DNA of 64,000 nt from Candidatus Copromonas faecavium (nom. illeg.) (lineage in GTDB: Bacteria; Bacillota; Clostridia; Lachnospirales; Lachnospiraceae), in NCBI GenBank assembly GCA_018712915.1, contig DVGC01000029.1, positions 1 to 64,000 on the forward strand. The letters run 5' to 3'. Each line of letters opens with the position of its first letter. The first letter of the stretch is position 1. The notes beneath the pieces were generated by a model, which ran no database searches, was not told the origin of the DNA, and saw nothing but the letters and a program-made list of their open reading frames with translations. The position numbers and the translations under genes are program-made. Shown here one piece after another: positions 35,285 through 44,136 of the stretch.

Positions 35285-36289
35285 ATGAAAAAAATAGGAT
35301 CTATTGTTTTAGGAATTGCATGTATGGCGGCACTTGGCGGATGCCAGAGTCAGGCGGCATCGGAAACGGCAGAATATATTGGGATTGAAGCGGCAAAAGA
35401 GGCGGCTGTAAAATCTGCCGGAATTGCCGGAGACCAGGCAGACTTTTCTACAGCAGGCCTGGATAACCGCAACGGGACTTTTTTTTACCAGGTGAACTTC
35501 ACCGCGGACGGAACCGAGTATGAATATGCCATCGATGCCGTAACCGGAGTGGTGATTGAGGAGAGCATGGGAGCCGGCGGAGAAACGGCTGAAAACGGTA
35601 CGGAAATTTCCGGAGAAGAAGCTGGTACGGAGGATTCCGGTAACGCGGCAGAACAAAATGGCGAAACGGCTGCAGCGGAAGCAAATGGCGCGGCTGTGGC
35701 TGAACGTGAAGAAGGAACGACGGATCCCACGGCAGGGACAGAATCGTCTGCAGCCGGCGGACAGGATTCCGGAGCAGGACAAAATTCTGCATCGGCGCAG
35801 AGCACTGGTTCCGGACAGAATGGTGCTTCTGATTCCGGAATGATTGGGGAAGAGAAGGCGAAGGAGCTGGCCCTTTCCCATGCCGGTCTGACAGAGGAGC
35901 AGGTGCGCTATTTGAAGGTCAGGAGAGACTATGATGATGGACGTTCGATTTATGAAGTAGAGTTTTACGGGGAAGGAACGGATGAATATGATTACGAAAT
36001 CAATGCGATTACCGGTGAGATTATCGCTTTTGATTCGGATCTCTATGATAACGGTACTGTTGCTTCGTCTGAAAGCCAGTCTCCCGTCTCAGAGGAGGAA
36101 GTACGTGCCACGGTTTTGGAACGTGTACCGGGAGCCTCTGAGGAGAACCTTTTTATCCGGCTGGAGAGAGATGACGGACGGCTGGAATATGAAGGAGAGC
36201 TGATTTATGATAATATGGAGTACGAATTTAAAGTAGATGCCTACAGCGGGACCGTTATTGAATGGGAGGCGGAGCAGATTCGCCGGTAA
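35285..36289 (+). CDS. Lipoprotein with three PepSY-like domains
   Basis: 334 residues. Lipobox LGGC at residues 17-20 after a short signal peptide predicts a lipid anchor. PepSY 1 at about 30-95 (IGIEAAKEAAVKSAGIAGDQ), then a 90-residue Ala/Gly/Glu/Ser-rich linker, PepSY 2 at about 188-252 (IGEEKAKELALSHAGLTEEQ) and PepSY 3 at about 262-332 (SEEEVRATVLERVPGASEEN, ending TVIEWEAEQ). The last domain closely resembles the end of the secreted PepSY protein at 32312. Outer-face location matches the neighbouring kinase's sensor domain. Purine-rich spacer precedes it. Confidence 0.92.
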   Translation: MKKIGSIVLGIACMAALGGCQSQAASETAEYIGIEAAKEAAVKSAGIAGDQADFSTAGLDNRNGTFFYQVNFTADGTEYEYAIDAVTGVVIEESMGAGGETAENGTEISGEEAGTEDSGNAAEQNGETAAAEANGAAVAEREEGTTDPTAGTESSAAGGQDSGAGQNSASAQSTGSGQNGASDSGMIGEEKAKELALSHAGLTEEQVRYLKVRRDYDDGRSIYEVEFYGEGTDEYDYEINAITGEIIAFDSDLYDNGTVASSESQSPVSEEEVRATVLERVPGASEENLFIRLERDDGRLEYEGELIYDNMEYEFKVDAYSGTVIEWEAEQIRR

Positions 36290-36373
36290 CCGATGAGAGA
36301 ACGGAAAGGCGAAGGAAGTCCGCTTTCCAGAAACAGGGCCGAACGGAGAGTTTGTTAAATTTTTGAGAGGGGA

Positions 36374-36424
36374 TAAAAAAGAGCCAGGATTCCGGATATC
36401 ATCCGGATTCTGGCTCTTTTTGGA
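36374..36424. terminator. Bidirectional terminator
   Basis: AAAAAAGAGCCAG and ATCCGGAT pair with their complements in ATCCGGATTCTGGCTCTTTT. Shared by the lipoprotein gene and the convergent peptidase gene. Confidence 0.93.
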
Positions 36425-36434
36425 AAACAGAAAC

Positions 36435-37793
36435 TTACTTACAGTAATCAAGAGTAATGGTTCCGTCTTCGTTGTAAACAACAGCGTCCTTATCCATGGT
36501 CAGCTTATCAATTGCGGCCAGGTATTCTTCTTTGGACTTGAAGTAGGGATTTGATTCGGCGATGACTTTCTTAGCCAGGGCAGCATCATCGGAGAGCAGT
36601 TTGGCAGCCGTCAGCGTTAAGCATTCTGCCGGATACAGGCAGCCCAGCTTCTTATCGGCAACATAATAGTCTTTGCCGTGTCCAATTCCAATGGAACCGC
36701 TGCAGTGGGGATGGATTGCCGGCATAATAGCGGAAACATCACCCATATCTGTGCTGCCGGTGCCCCAGCTTCCGTCTTCAATTACCGAACCGGGACCGGC
36801 CACGGTCTCCATCGCTTCCGTCATAATCTTGGCCAGGTTGGGATCGTTATTCAGCGGGAAGTAGCCGGGATGGTCATCCAGCTCCACGTTGCAGCCGATG
36901 GCAGCAGCGGAAGCGGCCAGCGCACGGTTTACTGTTTTGTTGTATTCATAGATGCTGTCGAAGGTGGCGCCGCGGACATAGGATTCCACCTTGGCGGTTT
37001 CAGGGATGGCGTTTACAGCCAGACCGGCCTCTGTTATAATCGGATGGAACCGGATATGCTGGTCATCAATGAAGGTTTCACGAAGGGCGTTGACGGCATT
37101 TAAACCGCAGGTTGCTGCATAGAGTGCATTTCTGCCGCTCTGAGGAGAACCGCCGGCGTGTGCAGAAACACCCTTGAAGGTAATGTTTTTGGTAATGCAG
37201 CCGTTGCAGCCTTTGGAAATAGATAAAGCTTTTCCTTCAGCCAGTTTTCCGGAATGAATCATCATGGAGATATCGACGCCGTCCAGATAACCACGGGAGA
37301 TGAACTCAACCTTGCCGCCGTAATATTTGATGATACCCTGCTTGCGCAGCTCTTCACGATATCCAAGCTCGATCAGCTCTTCAGCAGGAACAGAGATAAA
37401 GCGGATGGATCCGCAGAGGCCGTCAAGGGCGCCTGGCTCTTTCATCGCAGCGGCAACGCCTAAGAGAATGGCACACTGTGCGTTATGGCCGCAGGCATGG
37501 ACTGCAGAGGTTTCCGGATCTGCATCGGGATGGTTGGCTACGATCAGGGAGTCCAGTTCGCCCAGAATGGCGATTTTCGGTCCTGGTTTTCCTGTGTCCA
37601 AATCTGCATAAAAGCCGGGGATATTGCCGGCGCGAACCAGAGTGTAGCCCAGCTTTTCAAACTGCTCCTCCATGTACGCGGAGGTCTTCCATTCACGATA
37701 GCCGGTTTCCGGATGTTTCCAGATATGATCGGCAGCTTCGTAGATAAGAGATTCATACTTTTCTACCATTTTTAACAGTTTTTCTGCTTCCAT
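36435..37793 (-). CDS. M20-family amidohydrolase, AbgB-like (p-aminobenzoyl-glutamate hydrolase subunit B)
   Basis: 452 residues from the ATG at 37793, which has AAAGGAGA seven bases upstream; the frame stays open 171 codons further into unrelated sequence. Metallopeptidase of the M20D type: LGELDSLIVANHPDAD, the metal-binding HACGHNAQC, PAEELIELGYREE, KGVSAHAGGSPQSGRNALYA dimerisation region, and SWGTGSTDMGDVSAIMPAIH with HCSGSIGIGHG. Cytoplasmic, no signal peptide. Likely cleaves amide bonds of aminobenzoyl-glutamate or N-acyl amino acids. Confidence 0.92.
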   Translation of the reverse strand: MEAEKLLKMVEKYESLIYEAADHIWKHPETGYREWKTSAYMEEQFEKLGYTLVRAGNIPGFYADLDTGKPGPKIAILGELDSLIVANHPDADPETSAVHACGHNAQCAILLGVAAAMKEPGALDGLCGSIRFISVPAEELIELGYREELRKQGIIKYYGGKVEFISRGYLDGVDISMMIHSGKLAEGKALSISKGCNGCITKNITFKGVSAHAGGSPQSGRNALYAATCGLNAVNALRETFIDDQHIRFHPIITEAGLAVNAIPETAKVESYVRGATFDSIYEYNKTVNRALAASAAAIGCNVELDDHPGYFPLNNDPNLAKIMTEAMETVAGPGSVIEDGSWGTGSTDMGDVSAIMPAIHPHCSGSIGIGHGKDYYVADKKLGCLYPAECLTLTAAKLLSDDAALAKKVIAESNPYFKSKEEYLAAIDKLTMDKDAVVYNEDGTITLDYCK

Positions 37794-37899
37794 TGTTTGA
37801 TCTCCTTTCGTTGTCTGACGGATATATTCAGATACCCAAAGTATAGCATAAAACTTGTCAGAAGGGTATATGAAATTTCGCTTTTTAATGAAATTTTCA

Positions 37900-38068
37900 T
37901 TCACATAAACGTACGGATTCGGAAGGCAGAGGCGGAGAAAGCACAGAGCGGCAGACAAAAGGAGAAAAGCGGAAACAGCAGACAAAAAGAGAAGCGTGGG
38001 GAAAGGAAAACGGCAGACAAAAAGAAAATGGCGAACAAGAAGAAAATGGAAAGGGGCTAAAGAGAACG
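37900..38068. repeat. Purine-rich spacer with GCAGACAAAAAG repeats
   Basis: GGCAGACAAAAGGAGAAAAG, CAGACAAAAAGAGAAG and GGCAGACAAAAAGAAAATGG recur at about 30-base spacing. Non-coding. It runs into the AAGGGG ribosome site of the next gene. Confidence 0.7.
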
Positions 38069-38794
38069 ATGCAGGAATATGATAACGAGCATTTTTTTGA
38101 AGAATACGCAAAAATGGGAAGAAGCAGGCAGGGGCTTTCCGGGGCAGGGGAATGGCACCAGTTAAAGCTTCTGTTTCCGGACCTGAAGGGAAAATCCGTA
38201 CTGGATCTGGGCTGCGGCTATGGATGGCACTGTAAATATTCCATCCAGCAGGGAGCCGGTGAGGTGCTGGGCATTGATTCCAGTATGAGAATGCTCGAAG
38301 AGGCAAAGAAACGAAATGGAGATGAAAAGATTACCTACCGGGTCTGCGGAGTGGAGGAATATGAATATCCGGAAAACCGATGGGATTTTGTAATTTCTAA
38401 TCTGGTTCTTCATTATATTGAAAATCTGGATGAGGTGTACCGGAATGTGAAGAAAACATTGAAGCCCGGAGGGATGTTCCTCTTTAATATTGAACATCCG
38501 ACCTTTACGGCCGGCGTGCGCGAAGACTGGATTTATGATGAACATCATCATCCTCTTTACTGGCCGGTAGATCAGTATTTTATGCCGGGAGAACGAATCA
38601 CCAATTTCCTCGGATGTGAAGTCAGAAAACAGCATCATACGCTGACGCAGATCCTGATGGGGTTAATTGGCAGCGGATTTGTCCTGGAAGCGGTGGAGGA
38701 AGCCATGCCGCCGGAAGAAATGATGGAGCTTCCGGGGATGGCGGATGAACTCAGGCGGCCCATGATGCTGCTGGTACGGGCGTCTGTCCGATAA
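38069..38794 (+). CDS. Class I SAM-dependent methyltransferase
   Basis: 241 residues. SAM-binding motif I SVLDLGCGYGWHCKYSI (about residues 39-55), then VLGIDSSMRMLEEAK (acidic ribose contact), and DFVISNLVLHYIENLDEVYR. This is a UbiE/Methyltransf_11-type protein acting on a small molecule; the substrate cannot be named. KTLKPGGMFLFNIEHP is the typical post-IV motif. It is probably monocistronic; the next gene has its own promoter. Confidence 0.9.
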   Translation: MQEYDNEHFFEEYAKMGRSRQGLSGAGEWHQLKLLFPDLKGKSVLDLGCGYGWHCKYSIQQGAGEVLGIDSSMRMLEEAKKRNGDEKITYRVCGVEEYEYPENRWDFVISNLVLHYIENLDEVYRNVKKTLKPGGMFLFNIEHPTFTAGVREDWIYDEHHHPLYWPVDQYFMPGERITNFLGCEVRKQHHTLTQILMGLIGSGFVLEAVEEAMPPEEMMELPGMADELRRPMMLLVRASVR

Positions 38795-38812
38795 AAGACT
38801 GGCGGTTCGTAC

Positions 38813-38842
38813 GGAAGGATATCCTTGTATGGAAGGATATCC
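38813..38842. repeat. Direct repeat of a palindromic dodecamer
   Basis: GGAAGGATATCC occurs at 38813-38824 and again at 38831-38842, 18 bases apart, just after the methyltransferase stop. Each contains the palindrome GGATATCC. Confidence 0.8.
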
Positions 38843-38906
38843 GTATCTCAGCATGGGTTTTTGGCAGCCAAACAGGAAGACGTTCTGAATTTTCAGGCTG
38901 TCGGGG

Positions 38907-38920
38907 CAACAAATTTGTTG
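38907..38920. promoter_or_regulatory. Palindromic operator candidate upstream of the Etf operon
   Basis: CAACAAATTTGTTG, a perfect 14-bp palindrome, lies 17 bases upstream of the -35. The shape suits a GntR- or Rex-type regulator but matches neither consensus exactly. Confidence 0.5.
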
Positions 38921-38937
38921 AATGTGGGGGAAAAGTA

Positions 38938-38966
38938 TCGACATTAATGCGTTTAAGCGTTATAAT
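38938..38966 (+). promoter_or_regulatory. Promoter of the EtfBA-oxidase operon
   Basis: TCGACA at 38938-38943, 17 bases, TATAAT at 38961-38966. Confidence 0.75.
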
Positions 38967-39016
38967 ATAAAAGTTTAAAGCAACAAAGTGTAACGGAAGG
39001 CAGGAAAACGAAAACC

Positions 39017-39805
39017 ATGAAAATTCTTGTTTGCATGAAACAGGTTCCGGCGGGTACGAAGGTGGAAATTGACCCGGAAACCGGGGCTATGAAGCGAATG
39101 TCCGGCGATACACGGACCAACCCCTATGATCTGTTTGCTCTGGAAACGGCGCTGCACCTCAGAGAACAGACTGGGGGAACGGTGACGGTTCTGACCATGG
39201 GCCCCTCTCAGGCGGAGGAAATGATGAAGGATGCATATGCCATGGGAGCCGATGACGCAGTCATATTATCCGATCGAAAATTTGCAGGAGCCGATGTACT
39301 GGCCACCTCCTATGCCCTTTCTCAGGCCATACAGGTCCTTGGAGGAGCGGATTTAATTTTATGCGGCCGCCAGACTACTGACGGTGATACGGCTCAGGTG
39401 GGTCCGGCCATTGCCGAGCATATGCACATTCCTCACGCTGCATGGGTGTCGGAAGTGGTGGAAGCAGATGAAACGTCTGTCACGGTCCGTCAGGAATTGG
39501 GAAGTGTCCTTCAGGTATCCAGACTTCCTTATCCATGTCTGCTGACGGTGGATAAGGACATGTGCGTGCCCAGGCTTCCGTCTTATCGGATGAAGAAGAA
39601 AACGGAGGGCCGTCCGGTCCGGTTCATGAGCTTTGAGGATATGCCGGATCAGGATCTGAGCCGGTATGGCCTGGTTGGTTCTCCCACATCAGTGGAGCGG
39701 ATGTTTGCTCCGGATGAGACGGAAACAAAGATTTATCTGGAGGGGACTCCGGAGGAAAAAACGGAAAAGCTGTATCAGGTACTTTCCGGAAAGAAGCTGA
39801 TTTAG
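39017..39805 (+). CDS. etfB: Electron transfer flavoprotein beta subunit
   Basis: 262 residues. MKILVCMKQVPAGTKVEIDP opening, TNPYDLFALETALHLRE, LTMGPSQAEEMMKDAYAMGADDAVILSD, ATSYALSQAIQ and GRQTTDGDTAQVGPAIAE (AMP/FAD-binding) are characteristic. Pairs with EtfA, encoded nine bases downstream. In Acetobacterium the LctBC homologues with LctD confurcate electrons from lactate and ferredoxin to reduce NAD+. Confidence 0.95.
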   Translation: MKILVCMKQVPAGTKVEIDPETGAMKRMSGDTRTNPYDLFALETALHLREQTGGTVTVLTMGPSQAEEMMKDAYAMGADDAVILSDRKFAGADVLATSYALSQAIQVLGGADLILCGRQTTDGDTAQVGPAIAEHMHIPHAAWVSEVVEADETSVTVRQELGSVLQVSRLPYPCLLTVDKDMCVPRLPSYRMKKKTEGRPVRFMSFEDMPDQDLSRYGLVGSPTSVERMFAPDETETKIYLEGTPEEKTEKLYQVLSGKKLI

Positions 39806-39814
39806 GAGGAGACC

Positions 39815-41026
39815 ATGGAGTTTATTAAATTTGACGCGAAAAAATGCAGCCTCTGCGAAGTCTGCGTGGAGAAATGTCCGTTTGGAGCGCTCTCCATGGA
39901 GGAGGACGGGATTCATGTAAGTGCTGCCTGCCGGATGTGCGGTCTCTGCGTCCGACTCTGTCCGGAAAAGGCCATTAAATTTGAGCAGAAGGCTGGAGCG
40001 GTGGATAAAAGCCAGTGGAAGGATTTCCTGATTTTTGCCGAACAGGAATATGGAGACATTCATCCGGTGGTTTATGAGCTGATCGGAGAAGCGAGAAAAA
40101 TGGCGGCCAAAGTAGGCTATCGGGTTCATTGTGTGATCGTAGGCGGTGAGGGGACAGAGGAAAATGCGAAAAAACTTCTTCCCTACGGCGTGGATCAGGT
40201 GTTTGTATATGAACATCCCGGTTTTGAAGGATTCCGGGCCGACTGTTATGCGGATGCGGTGGCCGACTGCATCGCGGCTGTAAAGCCAAGCTCGGTTTTA
40301 ATCGGCGCAACGGCTCTCGGGCGTTCCCTTGCGCCACGGCTTTCCACCAGGTTCCATACAGGACTGACGGCAGACTGTACGACCCTGGATATCAAGCCAA
40401 ACACGGATTTGGTACAGATCCGGCCGGCTTTCGGCGGAAACGTGATGGCTCAGATTGCCATTACAAAATCCAGGCCCCAGTTTGCTACGGTCCGTTATCG
40501 TGTTATGGATAAGGCAAAACGGGTGGAGCATCCAACGGGAACGGTGGTCTGCTGCGCAGTAACGGATGACATGGCCCGCTCCAGGATTGAAATTGTATCC
40601 TCAAAACTGATGGATAAGGTGAAAAGCCTGGAGGAAGAAGATATTATTGTTGTGGCCGGACGGGGCGCCAAAGACGAACGGGGCGTTAAACTCTGCAGGG
40701 AGCTGGCAGAGGCTCTGGGAGGGCAGCTGGCCTTTACCCGTCCCATGGTGGAGAACGGGTTTGGCGATACGGCTCATCAGATTGGCCTTTCCGGCCGTAC
40801 CGTGCGGCCCAGGCTGATTATCACCTGCGGCGTGTCCGGCGCCATTCAGTTTACCTCCTGCATGAACGGAGCAGAGTGTATCGTGGCGGTTAATTCCGAT
40901 CCGGAAGCACAGATCTTTCAGACGGCTCATTATTGCCTTGTAGACGACCTTTATGAGATTGTTCCCAGGCTGACGGAGCTGGTAAAAAAGCAGAAGGAGG
41001 AAGAAAAACATGCCGTTTCCATATAA
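39815..41026 (+). CDS. etfA: Electron transfer flavoprotein alpha subunit with N-terminal ferredoxin domain
   Basis: 403 residues. The first 60 are a 2[4Fe-4S] ferredoxin: Cys 11, 14, 17, 21 (CSLCEVCVEKC) and Cys 39, 42, 45, 49 (CRMCGLCVRLC). EtfA proper follows, ending with the FAD-binding domain: VAGRGAKDERGVKLCRELAE, SRPMVENG-like TRPMVENGFG, IGLSGRTVRPRLIITCGVSG and QFTSCMNGAECIVAVNSDP. The ferredoxin head matches bifurcating/confurcating LctC-type proteins. Overlaps the next gene by 17 bases. Confidence 0.95.
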   Translation: MEFIKFDAKKCSLCEVCVEKCPFGALSMEEDGIHVSAACRMCGLCVRLCPEKAIKFEQKAGAVDKSQWKDFLIFAEQEYGDIHPVVYELIGEARKMAAKVGYRVHCVIVGGEGTEENAKKLLPYGVDQVFVYEHPGFEGFRADCYADAVADCIAAVKPSSVLIGATALGRSLAPRLSTRFHTGLTADCTTLDIKPNTDLVQIRPAFGGNVMAQIAITKSRPQFATVRYRVMDKAKRVEHPTGTVVCCAVTDDMARSRIEIVSSKLMDKVKSLEEEDIIVVAGRGAKDERGVKLCRELAEALGGQLAFTRPMVENGFGDTAHQIGLSGRTVRPRLIITCGVSGAIQFTSCMNGAECIVAVNSDPEAQIFQTAHYCLVDDLYEIVPRLTELVKKQKEEEKHAVSI

Positions 41027-42434
41027 GAAAATGACGCAGGAGGACTTTGACGCCATTCAGGAGATGACGGATCCTGACAGAGTCTGGACCGGCGAGGAAA
41101 TTGCGCCGGAGTATTACCACGACGAGATGCCGGAATACGGAATTTTTCTGCCGGAACTTTACGTGGAAGTCGTGAATAAAGAAGAAATTTCAAAAATTAT
41201 GGCATATGCCTGGAAGGAGAATATTCCGGTGGTCTGCCGCGGGGCCGGTACCGGTCTGGCCGGAGGAGCGACCTGCAAATACGGCGGGATCATGCTGTCG
41301 GTGATGCGGATGAACCGGATTTTCCCGGTGGATCACAAGAACCAGACCATTACAGCCGAGCCGGGCGCTCTGCTGATCGATATTCAGGCGGCAGCAGCGG
41401 CAGAAGGGCTTTTCTATCCGCCGGATCCGGGCGAGAAAACAGCATCCATCGGTGGAAACGTGATTACCAATGCGGGTGGAATGAAGGCCGTCCGGTATGG
41501 GCTGACAAGGGATTTTGTCCGCTGCATCGAAGCGGTGATGCCGGACGGTTCCATCATGAATTTTTCCTCCAACGTGGTAAAGAACACCACAGGTTATGAC
41601 ATCAAGGATCTGGTCATCGGTTCGGAAGGTACGTTATGTATTCTGACTCAGGTGACCTTAAAGCTTCTGCCGGCTCCTACCTGTTCCTGTACGATGGTTA
41701 TGCCCTTTAACAGCCTGGAAGAATGCGCCGACATGGTGCCCAGGGTACTGGAGCTCCCCTTTGTGCCCACGGCCATTGAGTTCCTGGAACGGGAGCTGAT
41801 TGATATTGTGGAACGAAACTTAAATAAAATGTTCCCGGTGAAGCAGGGAGAAGCAGTTCTAATCGTTATGTATGACGCCTCCAGCAAACAGGAGCTGGAT
41901 TCTGCGGTGGAGGCTGCGGCCGAGGCAGCTTTGAAGAACGGTGCGCTGGACTGCTTCCTGGCAGACACACCGGAACGGTCCGGAACCGTCTGGGCGGTTC
42001 GGGGAGGAATCCTGGAAGGAATGAAGGCAGATTCCGTGTCCCAGGAGGAATGCGATGTGGTGGTTCCCAGAGCGAGAATCGCCGAATACGTAAAAGCAGC
42101 TAAACGGATTGCTTTATCCTATGGTATCCGGGTAGAGCCCTGCGGCCATTGCGGAGACGGAAACATCCATACGGAAATGCTGCGCGGACCGGAAATGAGC
42201 GATGAAGAATGGAAATCCGCTACACATGCCTGCTTAAAGGAGCTGTATGCGCTGTCCAAGGAGCTGGGAGGCCAGCTGTCCGGTGAACATGGAATCGGTA
42301 ATGGAAGACTGGAGTTCCTGGAGGAATTTGTAGGTCCGAGAATGATTGAGCTTTATAAGGCCATTAAGCTGGCCTTTGATGAGAAGCTGATTCTCAATCC
42401 GGGAAAGGTGATTGAGTTTCAGAAAGGAAATTAA
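41010..42434 (+). CDS. FAD-linked 2-hydroxyacid dehydrogenase (GlcD/LctD-like)
   Basis: 474 residues. PCMH-type FAD domain: VCRGAGTGLAGGATCKYGGI, AEPGALLIDIQAAAAAEG, YPPDPGEKTASIGGNVITNA, NTTGYDIKDLVIGSEGTL. C-terminal oxidase domain with PCGHCGDGNIHTEM and SGEHGIGNGRLEFL (substrate and metal residues). Family oxidises D-lactate or glycolate; next to EtfBA it most likely forms an LDH/Etf complex that drives endergonic NAD+ reduction with ferredoxin. Lactate specificity is not provable here. Translational overlap with etfA supports a complex. Confidence 0.93.
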   Translation: MPFPYKKMTQEDFDAIQEMTDPDRVWTGEEIAPEYYHDEMPEYGIFLPELYVEVVNKEEISKIMAYAWKENIPVVCRGAGTGLAGGATCKYGGIMLSVMRMNRIFPVDHKNQTITAEPGALLIDIQAAAAAEGLFYPPDPGEKTASIGGNVITNAGGMKAVRYGLTRDFVRCIEAVMPDGSIMNFSSNVVKNTTGYDIKDLVIGSEGTLCILTQVTLKLLPAPTCSCTMVMPFNSLEECADMVPRVLELPFVPTAIEFLERELIDIVERNLNKMFPVKQGEAVLIVMYDASSKQELDSAVEAAAEAALKNGALDCFLADTPERSGTVWAVRGGILEGMKADSVSQEECDVVVPRARIAEYVKAAKRIALSYGIRVEPCGHCGDGNIHTEMLRGPEMSDEEWKSATHACLKELYALSKELGGQLSGEHGIGNGRLEFLEEFVGPRMIELYKAIKLAFDEKLILNPGKVIEFQKGN

Positions 42435-42451
42435 AAGGGGGAACATGTACG

Positions 42452-43633
42452 ATGAGCAGTGGGAAACATTCATTGCTGGTGGATAAAAGTAAGATGCCGT
42501 TGACTCTGGGTCTGGCTTTTGTAGCCTTTACGACTCAGTTCGGAGGAGGATTCGCCTCCGGGGCACAGATCTATCAGTATTTTATCAACTATGGAATCTG
42601 GTGCCTGGTGCTGCCGCTTCTGTCTCAGGGACTTTATGCATTGTTTTTCTGGTATGGGATGCGGTATGCCTATAAGCATAAAACCTATGATTACCGGAGC
42701 TTTTCTGACAGTCTTTACGGGGAGACGAGACATCTCATGTCCAATCTTTATGAAATCTGCTATCTGATTATGATTGGAACGGCTTCGGCAGCGGCTTTTG
42801 CCACCGGCGGCTCCACGATTTCCACATTGTTTGGGATTCCTTACTGGATGAGTACGGTGATTATCGGCGCGTTTATCTTTTTTATCGCTCTGTTTGGAAC
42901 CAGCGTGGTAAGAAAGTGTGCTTCCACCCTAAGCGTGCTGATCATAGCCGGACTGGTGCTGGTTCTTGTTCCAAATATTATCGCCCAGTGGAGCGATATT
43001 ACGGTTTCGGTGAGCCGGATGGCGGGAGGAGAAATGTCAGTGCTTTCCAGTGAATCCGGCGCCTTTGGCTCTGCCTTATGGTCTGCGGTTCTTTATTTCT
43101 TCTTCCAGCTTGCTTCTGTATCGGTGATGTATCAGCAGATGGAGGAGGTAACAGACGTAAAGCAGATTAACCGGGCCGCGGTCTGGATGTTTGTCTGTAA
43201 TTTTGTGGCCATGGAGCTTTCCATCATTGGCCTTCTGGCCGTGGCCTATGTGGCGGAGCTGGCCACAGCATCCATTCCTATGCTGGTTCTGGTACAGAAC
43301 GGTGTCGGCGCGAAAATTCTGACGCCGGTGATTTCGGCGCTGATCATCCTTGGCGCTATTTCCACAGCCGTCAATATGATTTCCGGAATCGTCACCAGAT
43401 GCGTAAACGCGGTGGAAAGACGTAAAACATCAAAAGAGGAAAAAGAAAAAGGCCATCTGGCGCGCAACGCAGTTTTTACGCTGCTGTTTACGTTCCTGGC
43501 CTTTGGAATTGCTCAGTTCGGTCTGATGGCTGTGGTGAGCAGAGGATATGCATATCTGGGTTATGCGGCGTTTGTCACCTTGTTTGTTCCCTTTATTCTT
43601 CATGCGGCTGTAACCAGAATGAAGGAAATTTAG
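42452..43633 (+). CDS. YkvI-family membrane transporter
   Basis: 393 residues with about ten membrane helices of the YkvI type, distantly related to the APC/NSS transporters. The first helix has FVAFTTQFGGGFASGAQIYQ, the unwound Gly-rich segment typical of LeuT-fold proteins. Later helices include GTASAAAFATGGSTI and FFFQLASVSVMYQQMEEV. It follows the FAD dehydrogenase by 18 bases and takes the place of the lactate permease found in lct operons, so it may import the hydroxyacid; that is inference. Its stop codon overlaps the convergent MmcQ stop. Confidence 0.85.
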   Translation: MSSGKHSLLVDKSKMPLTLGLAFVAFTTQFGGGFASGAQIYQYFINYGIWCLVLPLLSQGLYALFFWYGMRYAYKHKTYDYRSFSDSLYGETRHLMSNLYEICYLIMIGTASAAAFATGGSTISTLFGIPYWMSTVIIGAFIFFIALFGTSVVRKCASTLSVLIIAGLVLVLVPNIIAQWSDITVSVSRMAGGEMSVLSSESGAFGSALWSAVLYFFFQLASVSVMYQQMEEVTDVKQINRAAVWMFVCNFVAMELSIIGLLAVAYVAELATASIPMLVLVQNGVGAKILTPVISALIILGAISTAVNMISGIVTRCVNAVERRKTSKEEKEKGHLARNAVFTLLFTFLAFGIAQFGLMAVVSRGYAYLGYAAFVTLFVPFILHAAVTRMKEI

Positions 43634-44136
43634 AAAGAGACACGGCGACGGTTTTCGGCAGGTTTTCCGGCAGTCCGCTCATAGCTGATGGATAAAAGCT
43701 GCAGAACCTGTCCGGTGCCGGTTGAGCCGTCCAGAAGAATGGAAATCCAGTGCCGTTTGTTCATATGATAGGCCGGCAGGATGCCTTTTGCGGAAAGCAG
43801 GGACGGAATCATGTCCGGATCGCATTTTACGTTCAGAATCTCTGCGTTCCCGCCTCCGGTCAGTCCAAGCCTTGCTCTGGAAACATTCATAAAAACAGCA
43901 AACCACTTCTGATTTTCTTTATGGCGCAGCACGGCGTACTCCGGGTGAGAGGCCCAGAGATATTCCGGCTGCGCTTTGTATGTCTGAATGGCTTCCTGAA
44001 GAATTTTCTTTTTTATGGACGGGGATTTTCCGGATGAAGCCTCTGTGGGAGAAGTATTTCCGGACGAAGCATCTGCGGATAAAAGTTCCACGGGCGAGGC
44101 TTCTGCGGACGAATACGGCTCAGACGGCACTGCCAT
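43630..44136 (-). CDS. MmcQ/YjbR family protein with low-complexity N-terminus
   Basis: 168 residues. The last 115 are a MmcQ/YjbR (CyaY-like) double-stranded-DNA-binding fold: WASHPEYAVLRHKENQKWFA, VSRARLGLTGGGNAEILNVK, LPAYHMNKRHWISILLDGS. The first 42 residues are a Ser/Ala/Glu-rich repeat (SPVELLSADASSGNTSPTEA) not usual for the family; the real start could be later, but no better ribosome site was seen. Overlaps the upstream GNAT gene by 17 bases and the convergent YkvI gene by four. Function unknown. Confidence 0.85.
   Translation of the reverse strand: MAVPSEPYSSAEASPVELLSADASSGNTSPTEASSGKSPSIKKKILQEAIQTYKAQPEYLWASHPEYAVLRHKENQKWFAVFMNVSRARLGLTGGGNAEILNVKCDPDMIPSLLSAKGILPAYHMNKRHWISILLDGSTGTGQVLQLLSISYERTAGKPAENRRRVSF

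Noticed and set aside
36435-38306. 623-residue version of the AbgB-like protein
   Set aside because: The extra 171 N-terminal residues are Pro/Phe/Arg-rich antisense sequence over the spacer and methyltransferase gene; the ATG at 37793 has the ribosome site.
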